Below, in pieces: positions 8,782 to 17,797 of a stretch of 64,000 bases of DNA; within the stretch, counting starts at the first letter, position 1; every line of letters begins with the position of its first letter. This DNA comes from Variovorax ginsengisoli (GTDB lineage Bacteria; Pseudomonadota; Gammaproteobacteria; Burkholderiales; Burkholderiaceae_C), in assembly GCF_006438845.1 (NCBI RefSeq), contig NZ_RCZJ01000002.1:1-64000 (forward strand), read 5' to 3'. Made by a program: the position numbers and the translations under genes. The notes beneath the pieces were generated by a model. The model saw only the letters and a program-made list of their open reading frames with translations. It searched no databases and was not told where the DNA came from.

Positions 8782-9467
8782 CCGATTTCAAGCAACGGCT
8801 GCGCATTGGGCGGACTGTCTCGCTCGTGAACGCAGACCACGCCTGCGCAGGCCTGGTGCAGTTCGTCGGCGGCCTCGGCATAGATGCCGTCATGCTCGAC
8901 TGCGAGCAGGGAAACCCCAGCTTTGTCGACGTTGAGGACATGACCCGCGCCGCCCGGCTGGCGGGCGTGGCATCGATTGTCCGCATCCCTTCGCCGGAGC
9001 CATGGACCATTGAGCGTTACGTGATGCGGGGCATTGATGGCGTGGTGGTGCCGCGCCTGGACACCGCGGTGCAGGTGGCAAAGGCGGTGGCCGATATCCG
9101 CTACGCATCCCCGCGCGACTTCGCGCGGCTGACGGTGATCGTGCAGGTCGAATCGGCAAGCGCGCTGGAAGAGCTCGACGGCTTTCTGGCCGTCCCCGAA
9201 GTGGATTGCTTCTTCATCGGCGCCGTCGATCTTGCCAAGAGCATGGGCTTCGCCGGCGACTATTCGCAGCCCGAGGTCATGGATGCCATGGACAAGACCA
9301 TCCGGCGCATTCGCGCCCAGGGTCGAAGCGTCGGCTTTCTGGTTAAGGAGGACGACGTGCAAGTGTGGCAGGCCAAGGGCGTCACGATGCTGTATGCGCA
9401 CGTCAACGACTTCCTGCGCTTGGGCGCCCGTCAGTGGCGCCGCCTTTCCGGTATCGAGCCTGCTTGA
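8778..9467 (+). CDS. HpcH/HpaI-family class II aldolase
   Basis: A 229-residue metal-dependent aldolase that splits 2-keto-3-hydroxy acids, usually releasing pyruvate. Family motifs are visible in order: AVMLDCEQGN near residue 37, GVVVPRLDT near residue 87, the metal-ligand glutamate in VIVQVESASALEELD, and the aspartate in FFIGAVDLAKSMG. At 229 residues it is slightly shorter than the usual 250-270. Overlap with the dehydrogenase (ATGA at 8778) makes it the last gene of the operon from 4021. It probably cleaves the keto acid made by that dehydrogenase; this order is inference. Confidence 0.87.
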   Translation: MTDFKQRLRIGRTVSLVNADHACAGLVQFVGGLGIDAVMLDCEQGNPSFVDVEDMTRAARLAGVASIVRIPSPEPWTIERYVMRGIDGVVVPRLDTAVQVAKAVADIRYASPRDFARLTVIVQVESASALEELDGFLAVPEVDCFFIGAVDLAKSMGFAGDYSQPEVMDAMDKTIRRIRAQGRSVGFLVKEDDVQVWQAKGVTMLYAHVNDFLRLGARQWRRLSGIEPA

Positions 9468-10140
9468 CAAGGCTGCGATGCCGCTGCTCTATAGCGGTCG
9501 TTCGTCGTTCGAGCAAGGCTCGAAGAAGGAAGACCGTTTCCGAGGATCTGTGCGGACCTCTGGATCCAACGTTCAGTAGGACAGCATTTAAAAGCTTAAA
9601 ACTCCCAAATTTCTTCACCTCGCCGACGGCGAGGAAGTGCTAGGTAGCTAACTGGTCAGTGGCGAGGCCGCACTTGCTGCCGAGTCGTCCAATTGCGTCC
9701 GCTCCCGAAGGAGCAACGATGTCACCCAGGCCTCGCCCATCGTCGTGTTGCGAAAGCGAAGGAAGCCGCAGACGCGTTTCCAGACTTGGGCTTCGTTGAT
9801 CGTGTCGCCGCTCACACCCTGAACGAGGCCCGGGCGGGGCTCGGCCCTTAGAAAAACGCCAGTTAAGTTGCCGCCAAGCGAAGTCCGGCTCGTTCGCCGG
9901 GATTTGCGGTCGCAAGCGTGGGCCCGGCGTTCGTGCGTGACGTTGCTCTTGTCAAGGCGATGCCGCGAGAGCCCTTGGCTGGCAGCAGTCAGTGCCATGT
10001 CACTCTTACCCCTGGCTGATACATAGCGCACCGCTTTCTAGCGCAATGCACCGTCATCGCTCTCAGGGTTTGAACGCACAATAATTTGCGCACAAACCAT
10101 TGGATGGCTGCTAAATTTGCGTCAAGAAGATTTGACGCTC
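9468..10140. other. Gene-poor spacer between catabolic cassettes
   Basis: About 670 bp without a gene I can support. A hairpin TTCGAGC-aag-GCTCGAA lies at 9508-9524 and another, CCTCGCC-gac-GGCGAGG, at 9618-9634; neither is followed by a T run, so they are weak terminator candidates for the upstream operon. Minus-strand frames at 9640-10031 have no recognisable domain and two overlapping frames stay open, as expected of GC-rich noncoding DNA. The last 60 bp contain AATTTGCG twice (10083-10090 and 10114-10121), possibly operator half-sites for the adjacent RpiR gene. Confidence 0.45.
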
Positions 10141-11037
10141 ATGGCACTTCCAACTCCCTCCTCCATTGACGATCTGCGGCGTTTCGTCGAAAGCGAGCGC
10201 AGTGCGCGCGGGCGTGACCGCATGGGTGAGCGCACCCTCGCTGTCCTCGTCGACATGCTCGCGCGGCCCGGTCCCGCGGCTGTACAGAGCATCTCTGAGC
10301 TCGCGGCGCATAACGGCGTCGACCCCTCGACGCTCACTCGGCTGGGCAAACGACTCGGCTTCAACGGCTTTGCTCCCCTTCAGGACGTATTCCGGCGACA
10401 CGTGTCCGATACGCAACCCTTCTACAGCGCACGAGTCAGCGATCTCGTCTCCAACCCTGGCGTATCGAGCGTGACAAGCGCGCTGCAGCAGCTCGCTCGC
10501 AACGAGTGCCAGAAGATTCTTGCGGCTGCCAGCAGCCTGGATGAGAGGAAAGTCGGCGAGGCTGTTGCGCAGCTCATCAAGGCGAAGAATGTGTACGTGC
10601 TCGGTTTGCGTGGTACGTACAGCGTCAGCCACTTCTTCGGGACTTTCCTGGGCACGCTGCGCGACTCGGTCACGGTACTGGGTGGCCCGGGCTTTCCGAT
10701 CGCTTCTGAGCTTGCACGCATCAAGAAGGACGATCTACTGGTGGCGATCTCGTATCGCCCCTACACGCGAACCGTGGTCAGGGCGGTCGAGCTGATCAAG
10801 GCGGAGGGGACGCCGGTACTGTCGCTGACCGACGCTGGATCCGCCATTGAGCTGGCGCCCAAGCAGGGAGTGACCATCGCGGTCGACCAGCCTTACTACT
10901 TCGATTCAGCACTCGCGCAATTCTTCGCGGCCGAAGCGATCCTGATGGCGGTCGCACGTCGCCTGGGCCCCAAAGCGATGCTCACGATCCAGCGGCGCGA
11001 GGCATTCAACAAGGCCCTCGACATCGAAATCAGCTAA
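10141..11037 (+). CDS. MurR/RpiR-family transcriptional regulator (HTH plus SIS domain)
   Basis: A 298-residue regulator. The N-terminal RpiR-type helix-turn-helix covers about residues 15-85 (ISELAAHNGVDPSTLTRLGKRLGFNGF). A SIS sugar-isomerase-like domain follows from about residue 120, with VYVLGLRGTYSVSHFF and KDDLLVAISYRPYTR. I prefer the ATG at 10141; an in-frame TTG at 10117 would add eight residues. It lies 11 bp before an aminotransferase and leads the polyamine-type transport operon. RpiR proteins usually sense phosphosugars, but several act on amino-compound operons, so this one may sense a pathway intermediate. The repeated AATTTGCG upstream may be its own site. Confidence 0.88.
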   Translation: MALPTPSSIDDLRRFVESERSARGRDRMGERTLAVLVDMLARPGPAAVQSISELAAHNGVDPSTLTRLGKRLGFNGFAPLQDVFRRHVSDTQPFYSARVSDLVSNPGVSSVTSALQQLARNECQKILAAASSLDERKVGEAVAQLIKAKNVYVLGLRGTYSVSHFFGTFLGTLRDSVTVLGGPGFPIASELARIKKDDLLVAISYRPYTRTVVRAVELIKAEGTPVLSLTDAGSAIELAPKQGVTIAVDQPYYFDSALAQFFAAEAILMAVARRLGPKAMLTIQRREAFNKALDIEIS

Positions 11038-11048
11038 CCGCAAAACTG

Positions 11049-12374
11049 ATGCAAACACTCTCGACATCCCCCCAAATCCCGGCGGAAGCCGTCGCCTCGG
11101 CTGTCGCCGATGCCATCGCGCGCTATACCGCCGCCAATCCGTTGAGCTTGGCACAGCACCGCGCGGCTGCGCAGGTGCTGCCGGGTGGCAATACCCGCAG
11201 CGTGCTGTTCAGTGCACCGTTTCCGATCACGCTGACGCATGCGCAAGGCTGCAGAGTCACCTCGCTCGACGGACGCAGCTACGTCGACTTTCTTGGGGAG
11301 TACACCGCCGGCCTTTACGGCCACTCGAACCCCGTGTTGCGCCAGGCGATCGTGCAGGCCCTCGAAGGCGGCTGGGTGATGGGTGGACACATCCGTGCCG
11401 AACAGGAACTCGCGAGCCTGATCTGCGAGCGGTTCACTTCGATCGAGCTGGTGCGCTTCGCCAATTCAGGCACCGAAGCCAATCTGTACGCGATCTCCGC
11501 CGCCAAGGCCATCTCGGGCAAGCCCGAGGTGGTCGTTTTCGAGGGGGGCTACCACGGCGGGGTCTTCACCTTCGCCGCCGGCGCGCCCGGGCCGCTTACG
11601 GCTCCTTTCGACTTCGTGCGCGCGCCGTACAACGATTGCGAAGGCACTCGTGCGTTGCTCGACAAGCGTGCGGACACCATCGGGACCATCGTCGTTGAGC
11701 CGATGCAGGGCTCGGGTGGCTGCATCGCCGCGGACCGCGCCTTTCTCCAGATGCTGCGCGAGTGGGCCACCGCACATGGTGCATTGCTCATCTTCGACGA
11801 GGTCATGACATCACGCCTTGCGCCTGGCGGGTTGCAGCAGGTGCATGGTATCGAGCCCGACCTGACCACCCTCGGCAAGTACATCGGCGGCGGTTTCAGC
11901 TTCGGCGCGTTCGGTGGGCGTGCGGAACTCATGCGCCGATTCGACCCGACACAACCCGGTGCCTTCGGCCACGCAGGGACTTTCAACAACAACGTATTCA
12001 CGATGGCAGCCGGCGCTGCGGGGCTGCGCGAGGTCTACACAACGTCGGTCGTGGGGCCGTTCAACGCGCGGGGCGATGCGCTGCGCGAACGTCTCAATGC
12101 AATCGCCGCGGAGGCACGCTTTCCGATGCAGTTTCTGGGCCTCGGTTCCATGATGAACGTGCACATGCATCGCGGCCCGGTGCGCAATGTGCGTGATCTC
12201 GCACAGAGCATTCAGGCGCTGCGCGAACTGTTCTATTTCCACATGCTCGAGCGCGGCGTATGGCTCGCGCGCCGCGGCATGATCAATCTCTCCTTGCCTC
12301 TGGGCGAGCCCGAGTTCGAAGAGCTCGAAGCTGCTGTCGCGTCCTTTGTCTCGCACGCCAACGCACTCGCATGA
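11049..12374 (+). CDS. Class III aminotransferase, glutamate-1-semialdehyde-aminomutase-like
   Basis: This 441-residue PLP enzyme has VLPGGNTRSVLF near residue 40, the substrate/cofactor region RFANSGTEANLYAI, the cofactor aspartate in LLIFDEVMTSRL, and the Schiff-base lysine in TTLGKYIGGGFSFGAFGG. The fold and motifs match the GSA-aminomutase branch, but the catabolic context (between an RpiR regulator and an ABC importer) argues against a role in tetrapyrrole synthesis. It more likely transaminates or isomerises an imported amino compound. It begins 11 bp after the regulator and its stop overlaps the ABC ATPase start, showing one operon. Confidence 0.88.
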   Translation: MQTLSTSPQIPAEAVASAVADAIARYTAANPLSLAQHRAAAQVLPGGNTRSVLFSAPFPITLTHAQGCRVTSLDGRSYVDFLGEYTAGLYGHSNPVLRQAIVQALEGGWVMGGHIRAEQELASLICERFTSIELVRFANSGTEANLYAISAAKAISGKPEVVVFEGGYHGGVFTFAAGAPGPLTAPFDFVRAPYNDCEGTRALLDKRADTIGTIVVEPMQGSGGCIAADRAFLQMLREWATAHGALLIFDEVMTSRLAPGGLQQVHGIEPDLTTLGKYIGGGFSFGAFGGRAELMRRFDPTQPGAFGHAGTFNNNVFTMAAGAAGLREVYTTSVVGPFNARGDALRERLNAIAAEARFPMQFLGLGSMMNVHMHRGPVRNVRDLAQSIQALRELFYFHMLERGVWLARRGMINLSLPLGEPEFEELEAAVASFVSHANALA

Positions 12375-13435
12375 GCACGATCGAACTGGTGGGTCTGGGC
12401 AAACGCTATGGGGATGTCACGGCCGTGGCAGCCACTGACCTGTGCATTGCCGAGGGCGAGCTCGTCACGCTTCTCGGACCAAGCGGCTCGGGTAAGAGCA
12501 CGATTCTTTCGATGATCGCAGGCCTGACTCCGTCGAGCGAGGGCACGGTTCGAATTGGTGGTCGCGACGTCACGCACGTGCCCCCTGCTAGTCGCAACCT
12601 CGGCATGGTGTTCCAGAGCTACGCTCTGTTCCCGCACATGACGGTGTTCGACAACATCGCCTTCGCGTTGAGCATCCGGGGTGTGACCAAGTCTGAGATC
12701 GCAGCGCGGGTCGCCCGCGCGCTGGCGCAGGTGCGCCTCGCCGGACTTGGACGGCGGCGGCCTTCAGAGTTGTCGGGCGGCCAGCAGCAGCGCGTGGCGC
12801 TGGCCCGGGCGCTCGTGTTCGAGCCTGAGATCCTGTTGCTCGACGAACCCATGGGTGCGCTCGACAAGAACCTGCGCGAGGAAGTTCAGTTGGAGTTGCG
12901 CCAGCTCCAGCGGGAACTCGGCGTGACCACCGTGTTGGTCACGCACGACCAGGAAGAGGCGCTGTCGTTGTCGACCAGGCTTGTGGTGCTCGATCAGGGC
13001 CGCATCCAGCAGGTCGACACGCCGCTCTCGGTCTACCAGCGTCCTCGCAACCGTTTTGTCGCACAGTTCATCGGTACGGCGAATCTGTTCGCAGGGGAAC
13101 TCAGCTATCACGATGGGCAGTCGCAACTGACATTGCCCGATGGCACGGTGCTGGCGTGTCGGGCCGAAGGCCACGGGGCTGGCCCCGTGGATGTGGTGGT
13201 ACGTCCCGAGCATGTGCTGCTGCTGCCGCCAGACGCTGGCACCGGTCTTCTCGTCGAAGTGGTCGAGAGCGTGTACCTCGGCCAGTCCAGCCGCCTTCAT
13301 CTGCGTACCGCCGACGGCGTTGCCGTGATTGCGGTGCTTCAGAGGCAGGGGGCCGCGTTCTCGCCCGGCGATGCGTTGCGCATCCATTGGCAGGCCGACC
13401 ATGCATGGGCGATGCCTCGGCAGGCCGGGGCATGA
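12371..13435 (+). CDS. ABC importer ATP-binding subunit, PotA-like
   Basis: A 354-residue ATPase of the spermidine/putrescine (MOI) importer class. Walker A is GPSGSGKST at about residues 36-44, the Q-loop is MVFQSYALFPHM, the signature is LSGGQQQRVALARAL, Walker B is ILLLDEPMGALDKN, and the H-loop is LVTHDQEEALSL. A C-terminal TOBE domain follows (PVDVVVRPEHVLLL), as is typical of importers with regulated ATPases. The start at 12371 overlaps the aminotransferase stop. With the binding protein and two permeases downstream it completes an importer for a small cationic or amino compound. Confidence 0.93.
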   Translation: MSTIELVGLGKRYGDVTAVAATDLCIAEGELVTLLGPSGSGKSTILSMIAGLTPSSEGTVRIGGRDVTHVPPASRNLGMVFQSYALFPHMTVFDNIAFALSIRGVTKSEIAARVARALAQVRLAGLGRRRPSELSGGQQQRVALARALVFEPEILLLDEPMGALDKNLREEVQLELRQLQRELGVTTVLVTHDQEEALSLSTRLVVLDQGRIQQVDTPLSVYQRPRNRFVAQFIGTANLFAGELSYHDGQSQLTLPDGTVLACRAEGHGAGPVDVVVRPEHVLLLPPDAGTGLLVEVVESVYLGQSSRLHLRTADGVAVIAVLQRQGAAFSPGDALRIHWQADHAWAMPRQAGA

Positions 13436-13488
13436 GGCCACCGCACTCGATCTCCCTTTCCATCTCGAATCAACCTAGAGGAGCTTTC

Positions 13489-14529
13489 ATGCACCGACCT
13501 GTCTTGTTCAACGCAATCTGCGCCGCCATGACGGCAATCGCGGCAGCCGGGCCGCTCTCCGCCCATGCCCAGGCAGGCCCCGCACCCAAGGAGATCCGGA
13601 TCCTGGAGTCTGGCGGCGCGAGCGGGGACTCGATCGAACAGGCCTACATCAAGCCGTTCACTGCCCGCACCGGCATCAAGGTGACCCGCGAAAGCCCCAC
13701 CAGTGCGGGCAAGCTGCAGGCCATGGTGCAGTCGAAGAACGTCACGTCGGTGCTGGTCGAGCTGGGTGCCACCAACGTCGTCGCCGCTCGGGCGCTCGGC
13801 CTACTGGAACCGCTCGACTGGGCGGCCATCAATCCCGCACCGGTCTATCCCGAAGCAAAGTGGCCCGATGCCTTCGGCTACCAGTACTCCTCGACCATCA
13901 TGGCGTGGGGCAAGGGCAGCAAGCAGCCCAAGACGTGGGCCGACTTTTGGAACGTGAAGGACTTCCCTGGCAAACGCGCATTGCCCGACTACCCGGGTTA
14001 CGCCCTTCCACTCGCATTGCTGGCCGACGGCGTTGCCCCGGACAAGCTCTACCCGCTCGACATCGATCGCGCGTTCGCAAGTCTGCAAAAGATCAAGGGC
14101 AGCGTTGCGGTCTGGTGGAAGGCCGGCGCGCAGGCCCCGCAGTTGCTCGAAGACAAGGAGGTCGCCTATTCTGCCGCGTGGTCGGGCCGCATCGTCGGCA
14201 ATCCCAAGATCGACTACACGTACAACCAGGGTCTGCTGCAGCTCGCATACTTCGTCGTGCCCAAGGGCGCCGACCCGGCTGCCAAGGCCGCTGCCATGGG
14301 CCTGCTGCACGAGATGTCGAAGCTCGAGAACCAGCTGGTTGCGACCAACGTGATTCCCTACACGGGCGCGAGCCCCGGCATCGAGAAGATGGTCCCGAAG
14401 GAAAAGATCGACGACTACCCGACCACCGAAGCCAACAAGAAGCTTCAGGTTCAGGCCGATCCGACCTGGACGGCGGACAACGCCAAGCTGATCGAGAAGC
14501 GTTGGCAAGAGTTCAAGCTCGGCCTTTGA
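13489..14529 (+). CDS. Polyamine-type ABC transporter periplasmic binding protein
   Basis: This 346-residue protein has a signal peptide (MHRPVLFNAICAAMTAIAAAG, cleavage after AHAQA) and a type II periplasmic binding fold: SGGASGDSIEQAYIKPFTARTG near the N-terminus, FGYQYSSTIMAW, PKTWADFWN, then FPGKRALPDYPG, matching the extracellular binding protein family of PotD-like importers. A strong ribosome site, TAGAGGAGC, precedes the ATG at 13489 and decides the start. It lies between the ATPase and permease genes of the same operon. Ligand identity (polyamine, amino acid derivative or other) cannot be read from sequence. Confidence 0.92.
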   Translation: MHRPVLFNAICAAMTAIAAAGPLSAHAQAGPAPKEIRILESGGASGDSIEQAYIKPFTARTGIKVTRESPTSAGKLQAMVQSKNVTSVLVELGATNVVAARALGLLEPLDWAAINPAPVYPEAKWPDAFGYQYSSTIMAWGKGSKQPKTWADFWNVKDFPGKRALPDYPGYALPLALLADGVAPDKLYPLDIDRAFASLQKIKGSVAVWWKAGAQAPQLLEDKEVAYSAAWSGRIVGNPKIDYTYNQGLLQLAYFVVPKGADPAAKAAAMGLLHEMSKLENQLVATNVIPYTGASPGIEKMVPKEKIDDYPTTEANKKLQVQADPTWTADNAKLIEKRWQEFKLGL

Positions 14530-14571
14530 GCGCGCTTCGCCTGTCCCCCACGCATTGAGCGAGAGAACGAG

Positions 14572-15411
14572 ATGAATTCAGCATCGCGCCGGCGAGTTGC
14601 GCCGGGCTTCTGGCTGGTCGCCCCCCTCCTGCTAATCATGGCGCTCGGCTTTAACTTGCCGCTGGTCCTCATGCTCGGCCGGAGCGTGATGGGCGAGGCC
14701 GGCTTCACGCTGACGCACTTCATCGAAATCGTTCAGGTCCCGGCCTACCTCAAGGTGTTGCTCAACACCTTTCGCATCGCGCTCATCACGGCCGTCTGCT
14801 GCATGCTGCTGGGCTATCCCCTGGCCTACTGGCTTCGACGCCTGCCCGCACGCTGGCAGCTGCTGGCTTTGGCGGCCGTGGTCATCCCTTTCTGGGTCAG
14901 CATCCTGGTGCGCACGTATGCCTGGATCGTGGTGCTGGGTAACGCCGGGATCGTGAACCGGACGCTGACCTCCCTGGGCTGGATCGACACGCCGGTGGCC
15001 TTTCTCTACAACGAGTTGGGGGTGGTGATCGGCACCATCAACGTGCTGCTGCCGTTCCTGGTGCTCCCCCTCTTCGCGGCCATGCTCAAGATTGACGAAC
15101 GGTTGATGCGCGCCGCAGAAACGCTGGGGGCCAGCGGCTGGACGGCGTTCTGGCGGGTGTTCTTTCCGCTCAGCCTTCCAGCACTTGCTGCTGGGGCCAT
15201 CCTGGTCTTCATCCTCACGCTGGGATTTTTTATCACACCGGCAATTCTTGGGGGTGGTCGGGTGCCGATGGTGGCGAACATGCTCGACCTGCTGGTCAAC
15301 CATCTGCCCAATTGGGAGCTGGCTTCGACCATTTCGACGGTGCTGCTCGGCGTGACATTGGTGCTCTTCGCGATGTACCTGCGACTGACCGCGACCAGGG
15401 GGCAGGCATGA
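14572..15411 (+). CDS. ABC transporter permease, PotB-like
   Basis: A 279-residue inner-membrane permease with about six membrane segments. The first follows a basic start (MNSASRRRVAPGFWLVAPLLL). The EAA loop, which docks the ATPase, reads RAAETLGASGWTAFWRVFFP at about residues 181-200. It follows the binding protein by 42 bp, and its stop overlaps the start of the second permease. Together they form the heterodimeric channel of the importer at 12371-16268. Confidence 0.93.
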   Translation: MNSASRRRVAPGFWLVAPLLLIMALGFNLPLVLMLGRSVMGEAGFTLTHFIEIVQVPAYLKVLLNTFRIALITAVCCMLLGYPLAYWLRRLPARWQLLALAAVVIPFWVSILVRTYAWIVVLGNAGIVNRTLTSLGWIDTPVAFLYNELGVVIGTINVLLPFLVLPLFAAMLKIDERLMRAAETLGASGWTAFWRVFFPLSLPALAAGAILVFILTLGFFITPAILGGGRVPMVANMLDLLVNHLPNWELASTISTVLLGVTLVLFAMYLRLTATRGQA

Positions 15412-16268
15412 GAACACATAGTCGCACGAGCGGGCTTCCGCCGCCAGCGAGCACGAGCGTCGCGCTCGCACGGCTGCACCGTTGGCTGCTCGTCGTTACC
15501 GCAGTCGCGGTGCTCCTGTTCCTTTGTCTGCCGGTGCTGATCGTGATTCCGATGTCGTTCTCGGATTCAAGCTCGCTGCGATTCCCGCCCGAGGGCTTCT
15601 CGATGCGCTGGTATCTCCAGGTGTTCACAGACGAGCGCTGGCTGTTGGCGATGCGTACATCGCTGCTGCTCGCGGCGCTGTCGAGCACATTGGCGCTGGT
15701 CCTGGGTGGCTTTGCCGCCTACGGCATCACGCGGGGGCGCTTCGCCGGCAGGGAGCTCTTGCAAAGCAATTTCATCGCACCGCTCATCATCCCTTCGGTG
15801 GTTGTTGCAGTCGGCCTGTACTTTGCACTGGCCAAGATCGGATTCCTCGGAAGTTTCGCGGGCCTCCTTCTGGGACACACCCTGCTGGGGGTGCCCTATG
15901 TCGTGTTGATTCTTGGCGTGGCCATTCGCAGCTTCGACATCCGCATCGAGCAGGTCGCCTTCACGCTCGGTGCGTCCTGGTTCACCATGTTCCGCAGGGT
16001 GCTGGTGCCGAACTTGCTGCCAAGCACGGCCGCCGCGTGGATCTTCGCTTTCGTGACCAGCTTCGATGAGGTGGTGATCACAACCTTCATCGCGGGCACG
16101 TATGAGACCGTGCCCAAGCGGATGTTCAACGACCTGGTACTGCAGGTGAATCCATCGATCACTGCCATCGCCACGCTGCTGATCGCCGTGAGCGTCGGGC
16201 TCATGGCGCTCGCAGCGACGCTGATCCGGCGCGGGCGGCGGCGAATCACGCCACCGCTGACGTCCTAG
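15408..16268 (+). CDS. ABC transporter permease, PotC-like
   Basis: A 286-residue permease with membrane segments beginning at about residue 26 (LLVVTAVAVLLFLCLPVLI). Its EAA loop is EQVAFTLGASWFTMFRRVLV, followed by the PotC-like stretch FAFVTSFDEVVITTFIAG. The ATG at 15408 overlaps the stop of the first permease. It completes the importer together with the ATPase at 12371, the binding protein at 13489 and the permease at 14572. Confidence 0.93.
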   Translation: MRTHSRTSGLPPPASTSVALARLHRWLLVVTAVAVLLFLCLPVLIVIPMSFSDSSSLRFPPEGFSMRWYLQVFTDERWLLAMRTSLLLAALSSTLALVLGGFAAYGITRGRFAGRELLQSNFIAPLIIPSVVVAVGLYFALAKIGFLGSFAGLLLGHTLLGVPYVVLILGVAIRSFDIRIEQVAFTLGASWFTMFRRVLVPNLLPSTAAAWIFAFVTSFDEVVITTFIAGTYETVPKRMFNDLVLQVNPSITAIATLLIAVSVGLMALAATLIRRGRRRITPPLTS

Positions 16269-16328
16269 CCATTGCTTCTGCCACCGCATGCCCTGCTGCG
16301 GTTCTTCCCAACGAACGGAGTCAAGACA

Positions 16329-17696
16329 ATGAACGCTTCCACGCCTGGCTATGCAGCCCATGGCGGCCCAGTCCAGCTTTTCTATCTGAAGGACGGCGCA
16401 CCGCGCCGACCGGTGGTCGAGCGCGGCGAGGGCATCTACCTTTTCGACACCGAAGGGCGGCGCTACATCGATGCGTCGTCGGGCCCCATCGCGGCGAACA
16501 TCGGACACGGGAATGCCCGCGTCATCGATGCATCGGACCGCCAGATGCGCAAGGTGGCCTACGCCAGTCGCGCGTTTTTTGAGAACGAGTCGAACAGTCA
16601 GCTCGCGGACATCGTCACCGAACTGGCCGGGCCCGGGCTGGAGCGGGCATTCTTCGTCTCGGGCGGATCGGAGGCCACCGAGAGCGCGATGAAACTGGTG
16701 CGTCAATACGCGCTGACGCAGGGGCAGGGCAGCCGCTGGAAAGTGCTGTCCCGCAGCCCCAGCTATCACGGCGGCACCTTGGGCGCCCTCGCGATCAGCG
16801 GCGACCCCGTGTCTGAGGCCACCTTCGGACCGATGGCGCGCATCATGCCTAAGGTCCCCACACCATTCACGTACCGATTGCCCGAAGGCCACTCGCCGCA
16901 GAGCTATGCGGAACACTGCGCCGCGGAACTCGAGGCCACCATCTTGAGGGAAGGTCCCGATACCGTGCTGGCCTTCTTCCTGGAGCCTGTGGGCGGTCTT
17001 GCCACCGGTGCGCTGGTGGCGCTCGACGCCTACTACCGCAGAGTGCGCGAGATCTGCACCCGTCACGGCGTTCTGCTGGTGTTCGATGAAGTCATGAGCG
17101 GCGCCGGTCGCACGGGCAAGTTTCTCTCGGCCCATCACTGGCCCGACGCCATGCCCGATGTGGTCACTCTCGCCAAAGGCATCGGTGCGGGCTACACGCC
17201 ACTGGGTGCCGTGCTGGCTTCGCGCGAAATGGTCGACGCGGTATCCCGGGCCGGCGGCTTCATGCACGGCTATACCTACGCCTCCAACCCCCTGTCCTGC
17301 GCCGTCGGTCATGCCGTGGTGCAGGAGACGGTCGCACAAGGCCTCATTCCCAACGCAGAGGCCATGGGCGCAAGATTGCGCGAGCGGTTGATTGACGTGC
17401 AGAAGAACAGCCGCGTTCTGGGCGACATCCGTGGCAAGGGCTTGCTCATGGCCATCGAGATCGTCGCCGACAGGGATACCAAGGCAATTTTCCCTGCCGA
17501 AACGCGTGCGATAGACCGCATCGTCGAGCTGGCGATGGCGCGCGGACTGCTGCTTTATTCACGGCGCACCGCCAAGGGCCAGTTCGGAGAGTGGCTGATG
17601 ATCGCGCCGCCCCTGATCGTGACCGCCGACCAGATCGACACGATTGCCGGGTTGATCGGTGAAACGCTGAGCGCGTTTGAAGAGCAGGTGCGCTGA
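16329..17696 (+). CDS. Class III aminotransferase, omega-amino acid:pyruvate type
   Basis: A 455-residue PLP-dependent transaminase. Family landmarks are VERGEGIYLFDTEGRRYIDAS near the N-terminus, FFVSGGSEATESAMKL, the cofactor aspartate in LLVFDEVMSGAGRTGKF, and the PLP lysine in VTLAKGIGAGYTPLGAV. Members of this family move the terminal amino group of omega-amino acids, diamines or taurine to pyruvate or 2-oxoglutarate. I use the ATG at 16329 because homology starts there; the frame upstream overlaps only spacer. It is the second class III aminotransferase of the operon, so two different amino groups or two successive steps may be handled. Confidence 0.9.
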   Translation: MNASTPGYAAHGGPVQLFYLKDGAPRRPVVERGEGIYLFDTEGRRYIDASSGPIAANIGHGNARVIDASDRQMRKVAYASRAFFENESNSQLADIVTELAGPGLERAFFVSGGSEATESAMKLVRQYALTQGQGSRWKVLSRSPSYHGGTLGALAISGDPVSEATFGPMARIMPKVPTPFTYRLPEGHSPQSYAEHCAAELEATILREGPDTVLAFFLEPVGGLATGALVALDAYYRRVREICTRHGVLLVFDEVMSGAGRTGKFLSAHHWPDAMPDVVTLAKGIGAGYTPLGAVLASREMVDAVSRAGGFMHGYTYASNPLSCAVGHAVVQETVAQGLIPNAEAMGARLRERLIDVQKNSRVLGDIRGKGLLMAIEIVADRDTKAIFPAETRAIDRIVELAMARGLLLYSRRTAKGQFGEWLMIAPPLIVTADQIDTIAGLIGETLSAFEEQVR

Positions 17697-17797
17697 TCGC
17701 CCATCGATGCCCAAGATGATCGTTGTGCCGTGCACGTCGCATGAGCACGGCGCGCCCTTCCCGACACGAATGCCGACGCCGCCGCCGGCCCACACCG

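Noticed and set aside
9640..10031. Possible minus-strand gene in the spacer
   Set aside because: Two overlapping frames are equally open, neither has a ribosome site or domain, and I could not tie it to a transposase.
11049..12374. hemL (tetrapyrrole synthesis)
   Set aside because: The fold matches glutamate-1-semialdehyde aminomutase, but the gene is embedded in an import operon, so a catabolic role is more likely.
15567..17339. A 590-codon minus-strand open frame
   Set aside because: It is antisense to the PotC-like permease and the class III aminotransferase, which have full family motifs.
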